Shown piece by piece: positions 15,634 to 25,994 of a DNA stretch of 64,000 nucleotides; within the stretch, counting starts at the first letter, position 1, and the number at the start of each line of letters is the position of its first letter. The stretch is from DASZRZ01 sp963732925 (GTDB lineage Bacteria > Acidobacteriota > Terriglobia > Terriglobales > Acidobacteriaceae). The stretch covers positions 372,001 to 436,000 of the forward strand of contig CAVTBJ010000012.1 in NCBI GenBank assembly GCA_963732925.1, in the 5' to 3' direction. The translations under genes were made by a program, and so were the position numbers. The notes beneath the pieces were generated by a model. It was not told the origin of the DNA and searched no databases. It worked only from the letters and a program-made list of their open reading frames with translations.

Positions 15634-16314
15634 ATGCGAAAGAAAGTTTTCATAAGTCTGGCTGCTCTGGTGCTCGTGGCGGTGGGACTGTGCTTCGCCC
15701 AGGCCGGCCCGGACGGCGGCCCCGGAAGATGGTTCGGAAGGGGCGGGCACGGCATGGCCCGCATGGAAAAGCAGCTGAACCTGACCGACCAGCAGAAGCA
15801 GCAAATCCAGTCGATGCGCGATTCCATGCGGCAGCAGATGCAGGCGCTACGCAACAACAGCTCGCTCACGCCGGAGCAGAAGCGGCAGCAGATGGGACAG
15901 CTGTTCGAGCAGAGCCGGACCCAGTTCCAGAGCATCCTGACGCCGGATCAGCAGCAGCAGTTACAGACTCTGGAGGCAAAGGCGCGTGAGCGCGGCCTGG
16001 ACCGGATGGCGAAGGTGCTCAATCTGACCGACCAGCAGAAGCAGCAGATCCAGCCCATTCTGGAGGCCCAGCGCCAGCAGATGGAAGCGCTGAGGGATAA
16101 CACGTCGCTGACTCCCGATCAGAGGCGGGAACAGGCGACACAGTTGCGCCAGCAGACTCAGAGCCAGATCAACAATATCCTGACCCCGGAACAGCAACAG
16201 CAGGCGCAGAACATGCGCGAACGCATGCAGAAGCGGCGGCACGGAGGAGCGTTTGGATTCCGTGGCCCGGGAGCGGGCGGTCCGGGAGCGGGCGGTCCGG
16301 CGCAGAACTTCTAA
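15634..16314 (+). CDS. Spy/CpxP-like periplasmic protein with two LTxxQ units
   Basis: Probably a periplasmic, metal- or chaperone-type protein of the Spy/CpxP family. The ATG at 15634 follows AGGAGAAA and gives a 20-22-residue signal peptide (MRKKVFISLAALVLVAVGLCF-A-Q). The mature part has two tandem units, each MxKxLNLTDQQKQQIQ followed by SLTPEQKRQQ or SLTPDQRREQ. It then ends in a Gly/Pro-rich tail (GPGAGGPGAGG). The 226 residues are mostly helical and Gln-rich. It stands alone between terminators at 15441 and 16338, so it is probably monocistronic. A role in envelope stress is inferred from family only. Confidence 0.75.
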   Translation: MRKKVFISLAALVLVAVGLCFAQAGPDGGPGRWFGRGGHGMARMEKQLNLTDQQKQQIQSMRDSMRQQMQALRNNSSLTPEQKRQQMGQLFEQSRTQFQSILTPDQQQQLQTLEAKARERGLDRMAKVLNLTDQQKQQIQPILEAQRQQMEALRDNTSLTPDQRREQATQLRQQTQSQINNILTPEQQQQAQNMRERMQKRRHGGAFGFRGPGAGGPGAGGPAQNF

Positions 16315-16337
16315 TCTGGAGATTGAGGATCATTGTG

Positions 16338-16364
16338 AGGGCAGCCGCCAGGCTGCCCTTTTTT
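16338..16364 (+). terminator. Intrinsic terminator after the Spy-like gene
   Basis: AGGGCAGCC (16338-16346) pairs perfectly with GGCTGCCCT (16351-16359) around GCCA, then TTTTTT. A textbook rho-independent terminator 24 bases after the stop codon. Confidence 0.88.
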
Positions 16365-16448
16365 ATTCTGCGCCATGGGTAAGCAAAGCACATTCCTTAT
16401 GGGCTGAAGGTTGTTTGGAATGACAGCCGCTGGAATTCATCCCAGGCT

Positions 16449-17768
16449 GTGCGATCCGTAATTGCTCGACACTCCCCGACGGTGCACGCTACCATCGCTT
16501 TCATTCCTGTGGCCACTTCCTCCAAGCGCAACGTCGTTATCTTTGGGTTTACCTCGCTTTTGAATGACACCGCAAGCGAGATGGCCTACTGGGTACTGCC
16601 TGCCTTTCTGATTTCGATTGGCGGAGGGCCAGCCACGCTGGGCATGATCGAGGGAATTGCCGAGAGCGTGGCCTCCTTGGCCAAGCTGTTTTCCGGCATC
16701 CTGACGGACCGTTTGCGGCGGCGCAAGCCGGTGGTGGTTGCCGGCTATGCGGTGGCGAATGCGGTCAAGCCGCTGCTGGCACTGGCCACCTCGTGGTGGC
16801 ACGTGCTGTTCATCCGCTTCGCCGACCGCCTGGCGAAGGGAGTCCGGGGCGCGCCGCGGGACGTGATGGTGACCGAGTCGGTGCCCAGCGGGGAGGTGGG
16901 CGGAGCGTTCGGGCTGCTGCAGGCCATGGACTCGGCGGGAGCGATCCTCGGTCCGCTGATCGCGCTGGCTTTGATTGGACGCTATGGAGCCCGGGGAGTG
17001 TTCTGGGCAGCAGCGGTTCCCGGCTTCCTTTGCATTGTGGTGGTATGGGCGCTGACGAGAGAAACACGCGCCGTTCGTTCCCCGGCGCGAGCGGCCTTGC
17101 AATGGGCTCCGGTGGCAGGTGGGGTTGCAGGGGAGGAGGAGGAATCGGCAACTGGTCCGGCCGCGTACACGCCGAAGGTAACCGCACCCGCAGATTCGGG
17201 GCGGGTTTCGCTTCCGCGGGCATATTACTGCGTGCTGGCGACCGTGGGGCTATTCTCTTTGGGCAATTCCAGCGATATGTTTCTGGTGCTGCGAGCGACC
17301 GAGGTGGGAATTGCGATCTCCTACGCGCCGCTGCTGGGGCTGGTGTTTAACGTTACCTACACGGCATTTTCCTGGCCGGCGGGATGGCTGAGCGACCGGC
17401 TTCCCCGGCGCGTGCTGGTGGCGGCGGGATTCCTGATCTTTGCCATTGTCTACGCAGTGTTCGCGGTAAGACCCACTCACATGCTGCTGTGGGGAATGAT
17501 GGCGCTCTACGGGTTGTATTCGGCGCTGACCGCCCCAGTCTTGAAAGCCCTGGTGGCGGAGAATGCGCCGCCAGAGGTGCGCGGCCGGGCCTTCGGCATC
17601 TTTTCTTTCGTGACCAGCGTGGCGGTGCTGCTGGCCAGCGTGGCCACCGGGGAGTTGTGGAAGGTCTACGGAGCGGAGTTGCCGCTACTGCTCTCGGCTG
17701 GGCTTTCAGCGCTCTCCGCGGTTCTTCTGCTGATTTTTGCCGGCCGCCGGAAGCCGCTGGCGACATAG
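16449..17768 (+). CDS. Major facilitator superfamily permease
   Basis: Inner-membrane transporter of unknown substrate. The first half carries six hydrophobic helices with the signature loops GILTDRLRRRKPVVVAGY (MFS motif A, about residues 81-98) and RFADRLAKGVRGAPRDVMVTE (about 117-137). A hydrophilic linker at about 200-245 precedes the second half, with another motif A (GWLSDRLPRRVLVAAG). Total 439 residues from GTG 16449; a later in-frame GTG near residue 21 is also possible. RFADRxxKGxRxxPRD is typical of a subfamily of putative drug or sugar permeases. Its 3' end overlaps the convergent VanZ-like frame. Confidence 0.85.
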   Translation: MRSVIARHSPTVHATIAFIPVATSSKRNVVIFGFTSLLNDTASEMAYWVLPAFLISIGGGPATLGMIEGIAESVASLAKLFSGILTDRLRRRKPVVVAGYAVANAVKPLLALATSWWHVLFIRFADRLAKGVRGAPRDVMVTESVPSGEVGGAFGLLQAMDSAGAILGPLIALALIGRYGARGVFWAAAVPGFLCIVVVWALTRETRAVRSPARAALQWAPVAGGVAGEEEESATGPAAYTPKVTAPADSGRVSLPRAYYCVLATVGLFSLGNSSDMFLVLRATEVGIAISYAPLLGLVFNVTYTAFSWPAGWLSDRLPRRVLVAAGFLIFAIVYAVFAVRPTHMLLWGMMALYGLYSALTAPVLKALVAENAPPEVRGRAFGIFSFVTSVAVLLASVATGELWKVYGAELPLLLSAGLSALSAVLLLIFAGRRKPLAT

Positions 17769-18253
17769 GGCGCGCGCAGGCGGCCGCTGCTGGCGGCGAG
17801 AATCATCATCTGCAGAAACAGTCCCCCGGCGCTGTCGAGGAGGACATCTTTCGGAGTGGCGGTGCGGCCGGGATGCAGCGACTGCTGCAACTCATCCATT
17901 GACGCAATCAGGGCAGTGCCCAGCCAGGCCAATGCGGCAGCGCGCGCGCTCCACAGCGAGAACATGGGTTTCCATCCGGGCACTTGCCGCGGTGGGCGCG
18001 GGGAGGCATTCCGCAGAACCGTGGTTCCCCACCAGGCACGGTAGAGAAACAGGCTGAGGATGGCGTATCCGGTGAAGTGTCCGGCTTTGCGCAGCCCGGC
18101 GTGGATGAGTCCGAACTGCTGCGGAGTTCCATGGGGCAGGAGCAGGTGGAGCAGCGGAAGAATGAAGCGGCCCGTGGTTTGGCTGGAAAGCATGGTGGAC
18201 TCGACCGTGATGACGGCGAGCCAGAGAAGGGCCGGAATCCAGAGTTGAAGCAT
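17666..18253 (-). CDS. VanZ-like membrane protein
   Basis: Small membrane protein of the VanZ/teicoplanin-resistance-like family; molecular function unknown. From ATG 18253 there is a membrane helix (MLQLWIPALLWLAVITVEST), a region with HAGLRKAGHFTGYAILSLFLYRA (the family's K-x-x-H-x-x-x-Y motif) and, near the end, SMDELQQSLHPGRTATPKDVLLDSAG, the D-E-x-x-Q/R-G-R-x-x-x-x-D-x-x-x-N/D signature. The last 30 residues are low-complexity and lie antisense over the end of the MFS gene, so the real C-terminus could be shorter. Confidence 0.72.
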   Translation of the reverse strand: MLQLWIPALLWLAVITVESTMLSSQTTGRFILPLLHLLLPHGTPQQFGLIHAGLRKAGHFTGYAILSLFLYRAWWGTTVLRNASPRPPRQVPGWKPMFSLWSARAAALAWLGTALIASMDELQQSLHPGRTATPKDVLLDSAGGLFLQMMILAASSGRLRAPYVASGFRRPAKISRRTAESAESPAESSSGNSAP

Positions 18254-18448
18254 TTGAAATTTGCGTGAAGGCGGTGTAAGCCCGCACGGTGGTTTCACCG
18301 ATCACGTTGCGCCGCGAGAAAAGCAGACTCCTCGTTGCGCCCTTAATTTCGCAGAACTGCAAGCTGTGCTGCCGGCGCTCCTCGAAATGACGTCCTTCGT
18401 TGGATGAGAACTTAGCTGCAATTACAACTTACAAATTTGAATTGCCGA

Positions 18449-19960
18449 TCACTCGACGTGGTAGTTGGGCGCTTCGCGGGTGATGATGACGTCGTGCACG
18501 TGGCTTTCGCGCATACCGGCAGCGCTGATGCGGACGAAGCGGGACTTCTGCTGCAGTTCCTGAATGGTGCCGCAGCCGCAGTAACCCATGCCGGAGCGCA
18601 AGCCTCCCACCAGTTGATGAACCACCATGGCCAGCGATCCCCGGTGAGGCACGCGGCCCTCGATGCCCTCGGGAACGAACTTGGCCATGCGGTTGCCGGA
18701 GCCATCGGTATCGTCGCCGGTGGCCACCGGGGAAGCGTCAGGGGACTGCTCCTGGAAGTAGCGCTCGCTGGAGCCGGCGGCCATTGCGGCGAGCGATCCC
18801 ATGCCGCGGTAGGTCTTAAAGGCGCGTCCCTGATAGAGGATGGTTTCGCCGGGGCTCTCTTCGGTGCCGGCGAACAGGGAACCGATCATGCAGACGCTGG
18901 CTCCCGCGGCGAGAGCCTTGGCGACGTCTCCCGAGTACTTGATGCCGCCGTCGGCGATCACGGGAACGTCGGAATCGCGGGTAGCGCGGTAGGCCTCGGC
19001 GATGGCAGTGATCTGCGGCACACCGGTTCCGGTGACCACGCGCGTGGTGCAGATGGACCCTGGTCCGATGCCGACTTTGACGGCATCGGCTCCGGCGCGC
19101 ACCAGTTCGCAGGCGCCGTCGAAGGTGCCGACGTTACCAGCGATGAGGTCTACGTCCGGAAACCGCTGCTTTACCTTTTGCACGGCTTCCAGCACGCGGG
19201 TGGAGTGGCCGTGGGCGCTGTCGATGACCAGGACGTCCACTTTGGTCCGCACCAGTTCCTGCGCACGCTCGAGGAAATCACCGGTCGCGCCCAGGGCGGC
19301 GCCCACGCGCAGGCGTCCATGAGAGTCCTTGGCGGCGTTGGGATACTTGAGCTTTTTCTGGATGTCCTTCACGGTAATGAGGCCCTTGAGGTTGTACTTG
19401 TCGTCCACCACCAGGAGCTTTTCCACGCGGTGCTTGTGGAGGATCTTCTCGGCCTCTTCCAGGGTGGTGCCGACGGGGACGGTGATGAGGTCTTCCCGGG
19501 TCATCACCTTGTCAATGGGGATGTCGGTGCGAGTCTCGAAGCGCAGGTCGCGATTAGTGAGGATGCCGACCAGCTTCTTGTTCTTGGTGATGGGAACACC
19601 GGAGATACGGTAGCGGCGCATGACCTCCAGGGCGTCGGAAACTTTATCGTCGGGCGACATGGTGATGGGGTCGACGATCATGCCGCTTTCCGAGCGCTTC
19701 ACCTTATCCACCTCACCGGCCTGCAGCTCAATCGAGAGATTGCGATGGATGACGCCCAGTCCGCCCTGCTGGGCCATGGCAATGGCCATGCGCGACTCGG
19801 TCACGGTGTCCATGGCCGAGCTGATGATGGGGACGTTCAGGGTGATGTTGCGGCTGACGCGCGTCTGGGTGCTGACGCCGGCCGGGGTGACATCGGACTT
19901 GGCAGGAAGCAGAAGTACGTCGTCGAAGGTGAGGGCTTCGGGAACAGGGAAGTGAATCAT
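18449..19960 (-). CDS. guaB: Inosine-5'-monophosphate dehydrogenase
   Basis: Oxidises IMP to XMP with NAD, the committed step of GMP synthesis. The 503 residues begin with EALTFDDVLLLPAKSDVTP. Two CBS modules lie at about 95-215, followed by the catalytic barrel with DSAHGHSTRVLEAVQ, AGNVGTFDGACELV and the active-site loop VGIGPGSICTTRVVTG, whose Cys attacks IMP. ADGGIKYSGDVAKALAAGA and YRGMGSLAAM complete the phosphate and flap regions. No break is seen. Confidence 0.98.
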   Translation of the reverse strand: MIHFPVPEALTFDDVLLLPAKSDVTPAGVSTQTRVSRNITLNVPIISSAMDTVTESRMAIAMAQQGGLGVIHRNLSIELQAGEVDKVKRSESGMIVDPITMSPDDKVSDALEVMRRYRISGVPITKNKKLVGILTNRDLRFETRTDIPIDKVMTREDLITVPVGTTLEEAEKILHKHRVEKLLVVDDKYNLKGLITVKDIQKKLKYPNAAKDSHGRLRVGAALGATGDFLERAQELVRTKVDVLVIDSAHGHSTRVLEAVQKVKQRFPDVDLIAGNVGTFDGACELVRAGADAVKVGIGPGSICTTRVVTGTGVPQITAIAEAYRATRDSDVPVIADGGIKYSGDVAKALAAGASVCMIGSLFAGTEESPGETILYQGRAFKTYRGMGSLAAMAAGSSERYFQEQSPDASPVATGDDTDGSGNRMAKFVPEGIEGRVPHRGSLAMVVHQLVGGLRSGMGYCGCGTIQELQQKSRFVRISAAGMRESHVHDVIITREAPNYHVE

Positions 19961-20446
19961 TCTTTTCTCGCCACGGTTTTCGCCATTTTAGCAGTTCGGG
20001 GAAGGTTCACACGAAGGACGCGAAGGTTCAGGGGGGCACCAGAAGAAAAGGAGACCGGGATCATGCACGGGACAGGAACTTGCCGTCGGGAGCTATCGCG
20101 CTGCCCGCGGTGGCTTGCACTGCTTCGATGATGGCGGCTTTGGCGGTTTCGGCCATGGTCGCCCCGCAGTGCCTTGCATGGCGAGCAAGAGGGTTGGTCG
20201 CTGACGGTGGAGTGCGCCGCTTGACTGGCGCGTGCAGGTTGGGGAAGGTCCGGTGAATCCCTGAGGAAATTTCTGCATCTGACAGATAGAGCGGGTGTTG
20301 CTGGCGCGGATTGCTTTTGTGTTTCGGGCGCTTCCGGCGTAGAATTAAAACGTAGCTGTGGTGTGGAACGGCGTTGGTAGTTGCTGTACTCCACCGGGGC
20401 GTTCCGGTTCGTCTGGAATCGCAGGTTGGCTTCGGCGAGCAGTACC

Positions 20447-20468
20447 AGTGGGCGCGAGCCCACTTTTT
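20447..20468 (+). ncRNA. rimP-leader-like hairpin with T-run
   Basis: GTGGGC (20448-20453), GCGA tetraloop, GCCCAC (20458-20463), then TTTTT; A20447 and T20464 extend the stem. A GTGGGC..GCCCAC stem followed by U's upstream of rimP is a recurrent feature of rimP-nusA operons in other bacteria (the rimP-leader motif as I recall it). The distance to the rimP ATG is about 190 bases. It looks like a short terminator and might act as an attenuator. Confidence 0.5.
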
Positions 20469-20551
20469 GTTTGGGAACTTGGGCGGGCTCACGGGCGGCA
20501 GCGGTTGGCGGGAATCGCAGGTGACGAGGTCGCCGCAAGTTGAGGAAAACA

Positions 20552-20622
20552 GCGGATTCCTCCCCTTCGGGTTCGCTCGACAAAGGGAGAAGGAGACTTC
20601 TCACTGCGCTCGGGGAATGATG
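20552..20622. repeat. Dispersed repeat of the 'CTCGGGATGAC' family
   Basis: GCGGATTCCTCCCCTTCGGG is followed by GGTTCGCTCGACAAAGGG and then CACTGCGCTCGGGGAATGATG. It is one of about nine intergenic copies in this window and lies directly upstream of rimP. Confidence 0.5.
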
Positions 20623-20653
20623 CAGCGCGGGTTCGCAAAGCAAGCAGAGCAAG

Positions 20654-21142
20654 ATGATGGCGCTGAACATCGAGCAGGTAAGGGCCATTGCCGAGCGAGT
20701 GGCGGCCACGCACGGAATGGAAATCGTAGATGTAGAGTTCCGGGGCGGAGGCAAGTCGCGCATGCTGCGGCTGTTTATTGACAAGCCGGGCGGCATCACG
20801 CATGAAGACTGTGCCCTCGTCAGCAATGAGGCGGGCACGATTCTGGATGTGGAAGACGCGGTTCCCGGAGGTTCGTACGTGCTGGAGGTATCGTCTCCGG
20901 GCCTGGACCGTAAGCTGGCCAAGGCGGCGGATTACGAGCGCTTTGCCGGCAGCCGCGTACGGGTGAGTACCAAGGAGCCCATGGACGGCAGCCGCCACTT
21001 TGAAGGACTGCTGGAAGGGATCCGCGAAGGACGGATCTCGCTGCGAGTGGGCGGCGGAGGCAAGAAGCATCCGATTCCGGAGCGGGTACTGGAAATCGAT
21101 CTGGCGAATGTGGAGAAAGCCAACCTGGTGCCGGAGTTTTGA
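20654..21142 (+). CDS. rimP: Ribosome maturation factor RimP
   Basis: Binds the 30S subunit during late maturation. The 162 residues start MMALNIEQVRAIAERVAATHG and contain EIVDVEFRGGGKSRMLRLFID, GGITHEDCALVSNEAGTILD and the hallmark YVLEVSSPGLDRKLAKAADYERF. The C-terminal SH3-like domain begins at about residue 95. First gene of the rimP-nusA-infB operon, and typical in length. Two adjacent ATG codons at 20654 and 20657 make the exact start uncertain by one codon. Confidence 0.96.
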   Translation: MMALNIEQVRAIAERVAATHGMEIVDVEFRGGGKSRMLRLFIDKPGGITHEDCALVSNEAGTILDVEDAVPGGSYVLEVSSPGLDRKLAKAADYERFAGSRVRVSTKEPMDGSRHFEGLLEGIREGRISLRVGGGGKKHPIPERVLEIDLANVEKANLVPEF

Positions 21143-21204
21143 GGAAACACAAAGGTCGCCAAGGGTTTTAAGGCTAGGATTCGGCACCGAAATCGGGGAA
21201 ACAC

Positions 21205-21247
21205 AAGATCGTCCGACTGCTCGCCTGACGGCGCCCCCAGGATGACG
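21205..21247. repeat. Dispersed repeat of the 'CAGGATGACG' family
   Basis: AAGATCGTCCGACTGCTCGC, then CCCCCAGGATGACG, in the rimP-nusA spacer. It is preceded by GGGGAAACACAAG, as is the copy at 25987, so the unit may be longer than the recognisable core. Confidence 0.5.
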
Positions 21248-21323
21248 CAACTGAGGGAGCGGGGGGAAAGCGGAAGGCCTTAGAGGCCACGGGCCAGGAA
21301 GTGCAGAACGAAACGGAAGATTT

Positions 21324-22903
21324 ATGGCGAGTGAGCTTTACAACAGCATCGATGCTTTGAGCCGGGAGAAGGGGATTGATCCGCAGATTGTGGTGAACGC
21401 GGTGGAGGACGCCATTGTGGTGGCTACCCGCAAATACTACAAGACGCAGGAAAATCTCCGGGCCGAGCTGGACAAGGAATCGGGGCAGATTCGCGCCTAC
21501 GCGGTAAAGCAGGTGGTGGAGGGCCCGGAGCAGGTGGAGGATCCGCTGAACCAGATCACGCTGGACGACGCTCGCCGCCTGAGCGCCAACGTGGAGGCCG
21601 GGGGAGAGATCCTGATCCCCAAGGCGACCGATGTTCTGGGGCGGATTGCGGCGCAGCTTGCCAAGCAGGTGATTTTCCAGAAGGTACGGGAGGCGGAACG
21701 CGACACCGTTTACAACGAGTACATCGGGCGCGTGGGCGAGGTGGTCAATGCCACGGTGAAGCGGACGGAAGGTCCGGACGTGATCTTCGATGTCGGCAAG
21801 GCGGAGGCCCGCATGGGGCGCAAGGAGCAGTCGCGCCTGGAGTCGTTTGCTGTGGGCGAGCGCGTGCGGGCGGTGATTGTACGCGTGGAAAAGGCCTCCA
21901 AGGGGCCGCAGGTGGTAGTTTCGCGGGCCGCGCCCGAACTGGTGCAGCACCTGTTCCAGACCGAAGTGCCGGAGATTTATGACAACACCGTGGTGATCCG
22001 GGCGATCGCGCGGGAAGCAGGGGAGCGCACCAAGATTGCGGTGATGTCACGCGACAAGGATGTGGACGCGGTGGGCGCCTGCGTGGGCATGAAGGGCATG
22101 CGGGTGCAGTCGATCATTCGCGAGCTGCGGGGCGAGAAGATCGACATTATCGAATACCACGAGGATGCGGTGACGTTCGCCGAAAAGGCGCTGCAGCCGG
22201 CCAAGGTGAGCCGGGTCAGCGTGCTGGACGCCAGCGACAAGCACCTGGAAGTGATTGTGGACGACAGCCAGCTTTCGCTGGCGATCGGGAAGAAGGGCCA
22301 GAACGTACGTCTTGCGGCCAAGCTGCTGGGATGGAAGATCGACATTAAGAGCGAAGAAGAGAAGCGCCAGGAAGTGGAGCAGCAGATGTCGGCGCTGGTG
22401 GGCGGAGCGGCGACTCCGCTGGAGCGGGTGACGGAGCTGGGCGAAACGGTGATTGAGCGGCTGAGCGGGGCCGGGGTCAACACGGTGGAGGCGCTGGCAG
22501 ACATGACGCCGGAGCAACTGGAGGCGATTCCCGGAATTGGTCCCAAGACGGTAGAAAAAATCAGCCTTGCCGTGAATAATTACTTCAGCAGCCTGGAAGC
22601 GGGAGAGGGTCTGGCGGGCGTTCCCGACAGCGTTGCGGAGGAGTTTCCAAGTCCGGAAGCGATGGGGCAGCCGGCGCGACGACGAAGGCCCGGATTCGGC
22701 CGGGCAGTCGGGCGATACCGTGCTGCTGGCGCAGAGTCCCGAGGCGGGATTTGAAAGCGTCGAGTGAATTAGCGGAAGAGGGTCAGGACTACGAGGCGGA
22801 GGCGGTAAGCGGAGTGGAAAATGCTCCCGCCGCGGATGATGCGGAAGTGACGGCGCACGCCGAGCATCCTGACGAAGACAAAATTCCACCGGAAGAACGG
22901 TAG
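21324..22903 (+). CDS. nusA: Transcription termination/antitermination factor NusA (C-terminal frame breaks)
   Basis: RNA-polymerase-bound elongation factor. The intact frame 21324-22754 has the N-terminal domain (about 1-130), an S1 domain (YIGRVGEVVNATVKRTE), KH1/KH2 (GACVGMKGMRVQSIIRELRG; LAIGKKGQNVRLAAKLLGWK) and a helix-hairpin-helix (IPGIGPKTVEKI). The end then reads as basic nonsense (QPARRRRPGFGRAVGRYRAAG). Neighbouring frames give DDEGPDSAGQSGDTVLLAQS and then AEEGQDYEAEAVSGVENAP, ending EDKIPPEER at 22903, an acidic tail of the kind expected for NusA. One surplus base near 22675-22685 and another shift near 22755-22770 would join them. Confidence 0.88.
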
Positions 22904-22966
22904 GCGAACCCAACACCGTGAGGTTGCGATGAAGACTTAGCGGAACGGAGGAGAGGGAAAGCGGGA

Positions 22967-25893
22967 ATGGACAAGATTCGAATCAACGATCTGGCCAGGG
23001 AACTGGAAGTGAAGAGCAGGGCGGTACTGGATGTGCTGTCCATCGTAGGCGTGACGGAGAAGAAGACGCATTCCAGTTCCATCAGTGTCGAAGAAGCCGA
23101 GCGAGTGCGGGCCCACTTCCGCGGCAAAGCGGAGGGGAGCTCTTCGCGGGTCGAGGACGGCGCGCGGGCAAGGTGAAGCGGGCATCAAGACCAAGATCGA
23201 CCTTTCGCAAATTTCCCGGCCAGGTGACGTTCTGAAGGCACTCAGCAAACAGCAGGCTCCTGCGGCACCGGCGCCGCCTCCACGCGCTCCCGAACCGAGA
23301 AAAGCAGCCTCGCCGGCGGCTTCGAGCTCCGCGACCTCGATTGCGGGTTCTTCCCTTCAGGGTTCCAAGCCCGCGACGGCGGCTCCGGAGGCGCCCCCGG
23401 CACAGCCGCGTCCGGCGATCGCATCGGAGATGGCGGCGCCACGCTTCATCAAGCCCACTGAGCCGGGCCCGCGTCCGGACTATCGCGTGCAGGCGCCGTC
23501 TGCCGCGCCTGCGGAGGAAGAAAAGGCTACGGCGGAGGCAACGGGCGGCGAAGCTGCGCCCGATGTGGAGAAGCCGGCGGCGGCGCGGACTGAGAGTCCG
23601 GTTGCCGCGACTCCCGTTGCATCCCCACCCGCCAGCGCCAAACCGCCGATGGCGCCGGCGCGACCGCAAGCTCCGCCGCCGCCGCAGCGGCGAATGATTG
23701 TTCCCCAGACAGGTCCGCGGCCGGTATACCAGGCTCCGCCGCCGCGTCCGGCTGCGCCGAGCGCGCAGGGAGGACCGCGTCCGGCTCCGGGGCGTCCGGT
23801 GCCGGGGCAGCCGATTTTCCAGCGCCCGCGTCCGAGCATGCCGCAGCGGCCGGGAGGTGCTCCGGCAGGGCGGCGTCCTATGCATCCTACGCGGCAATCG
23901 CCGACGGGCGCGCCGGGGGGACGGCCATTGGGAGTTGGTCCGGGCGGGCCGCCTGCGCCTACGGGGCGTCCGGCGGGGCGTCCGGGAGCGCCTTCGCGAC
24001 GTCCGGGACAGCGCTATGTGCCACGCGGGGTAAAAGAAGGCCCGATGAAGGGCTTTGTTCCGCCGCCGCGGATGCAGGTTTCGACTGAGCCTCTGCCGAT
24101 CACGCGCACCATTGAGATTGCCGAAGGCGTCAGCGTGAAGGACCTGGGCGAAAAACTGGGCGTGCGGGCCAAAGACCTAATCGCGCGCCTGCTGGCGCGG
24201 GGCGTGTTCGCCACCATCAACCAGACGCTGGATGCGGAACTGGCCAGCGACATGGCGCGCCAGTTCGGAGCGGATACGAACGTGATCACCTTCGAGGAGC
24301 AGGCGTCGAAGGAGATGACAACGGGCCTGACGGAAGAGGAAAGCGCGACGGCGAGCGTGCCACGGCCTCCGGTGGTGACCATCATGGGCCACGTGGACCA
24401 TGGCAAAACCACGCTGCTGGATTCCATTCGCCACGCCAGCGTTGCCGAAGGCGAGGCGGGAGGCATCACCCAGCACATCGGCGCGTACAAGGTGACCATT
24501 GCGGATACGAACTCCCCCGCTTACGGGCGGCAGATCGTGTTCATCGATACTCCCGGTCACGAGGCGTTTACCCGCATGCGCGCGCGCGGGGCCAAGGTGA
24601 CGGACATCGTGGTGCTGGTGGTTGCCGCCGATGACGGCGTAATGCCGCAGACGCTGGAGGCCATGGACCACGCCAAAGCCGCCAATGTTCCCATCGTGGT
24701 GGCGGTGAACAAGATCGACAAGCCGGACGCCATGCCGGACCGGGTCAAGAAGCAACTGGCGGACCGTGGTCTGGTGCCGGAAGACTGGGGCGGCAGCACG
24801 GTGTTCGTGGATGTTTCGGCCAAGCAGAAGACCAACCTGAATCTGCTGATGGAAATGATCTGCCTGGTTGCCGACCTGCAAGAAGTGAAGGCCAATCCCG
24901 AGCGTTCGGCGCAAGGCACAGTTCTGGAAGCCAAGCTGGACCGCGGGCGAGGCAACGTGGCCACCATCCTGGTGCAGAACGGGACGATGCGGGTGGGCGA
25001 CTACTTCGTGGTGGGAAACACGCATGGCCGGGTTCGCGCCATGTTCGACGACCACGGCAATGCCGTGGAAGAAGCTCCGCCATCGACGCCCGCGGAAATC
25101 CTGGGACTGGAAGGACTGCCGGAGGCGGGCGACCAGCTGGTAGTGGTGGCGGATCGCGACAAGGCGCGCGGCGTTTCCGAATATCGCGAGCAGAAAGCGC
25201 GCGAGGCGGCGCTGGCCAAGAGTTCGCGGGTTTCGCTGGAGAACCTGGCGGAGGAGATCAAGAAATCCGGCGTGAAGGACCTGAACATCATCCTGAAGGC
25301 GCGACGTGCAGGGCTCGGTGGAGGTGCTGTCCGACCTGCTGGTGAGACAATCCACCGACAAGGTGAAGGTGAAGATCCTGCGCAGCGGCGTGGGCGCGGT
25401 CAACGAAGGCGACGTGTTGCTGGCCTCGGCTTCCAACGCGATCATTATCGGGTTCAACGTGCGTCCGGAGCGCAAGGCCCAGGAACTGGCCGAGCAGGAC
25501 AAGGTGGACATCCGCCTGCACTCGATCATTTACGAGTTGCAGGACGAGGTGAAGAAAGCCATTTACGGCATGCTGGAGCCGGTGTACCGCGAAGTCCATC
25601 AGGGCCGCGCCGAAGTTCGCGACACCTTCCGCATTCCCAAGGTTGGCATGGTGGCGGGCTGCTACGTGCAGGACGGATTGATCAAGCGCGACTCCGAAGT
25701 CCGGCTGCTGCGCGACAATGTGGTGGTGTTCAAAGGCAAGGTGGCATCGTTGCGGCGCTTCAAGGAAGACGTTGGCGAGGTTCGCAACGGTATGGAATGC
25801 GGCATTGCCATTCAGAACTATGGGGACGTAAAGGTCGGCGACGTGATCGAAACGTTCGTGACCGAGCAGGTGGCGGTCGAGGTGCCGGCGTAA
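22967..25893 (+). CDS. infB: Translation initiation factor IF-2 (two one-base frame breaks)
   Basis: GTPase that brings initiator tRNA to the ribosome. The start is MDKIRINDLARELEVKSRAV (N-terminal IF2 domain). A long Pro/Ala/Arg-rich segment follows (about residues 70-360). The G domain has GHVDHGKT, DTPGH, NKID and SAK motifs (about 24386-24840), then domains II-IV ending FVTEQVAVEVPA. Frame changes near 23160-23168 and at about 25300 (KADVQGSVEVLSDLL is restored by dropping one base in GCGCGAC). Corrected length is about 975 residues. Both breaks look like insertions rather than real lesions. Confidence 0.94.
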
Positions 25894-25994
25894 GAGGGTT
25901 TCCGGGTTGCGCCAGGCCACGTCAGCCTGCTGAGAACTGTTGCATGTTTTCGCTGGGCGTACCGGGAATGCGGTTCTCCGCCGCGGGGAAACGC

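Larger units (their letters stand above)
19961..20653. other. Non-coding stretch between guaB and rimP
   Basis: No gene is convincing in these 690 bases. It holds a TTCACACGAAGGACGCGAAGG-like repeat fragment near 20008-20033, a GC-tetraloop hairpin with T-run at 20447-20468 (the rimP leader) and a CTCGGGGAATGATG-type dispersed repeat at 20552-20622. The open frames here on either strand lack recognisable motifs and are probably shadows. Confidence 0.6.

Noticed and set aside
18437..20131. 564-codon plus-strand frame over guaB
   Set aside because: Antisense of a perfect IMP dehydrogenase; Gly/Val/His pattern is typical of a shadow.
19957..20922. 321-codon minus-strand frame across the rimP upstream region
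   Set aside because: No motif, Ser/Pro/Arg-rich, overlaps rimP and the leader hairpin.
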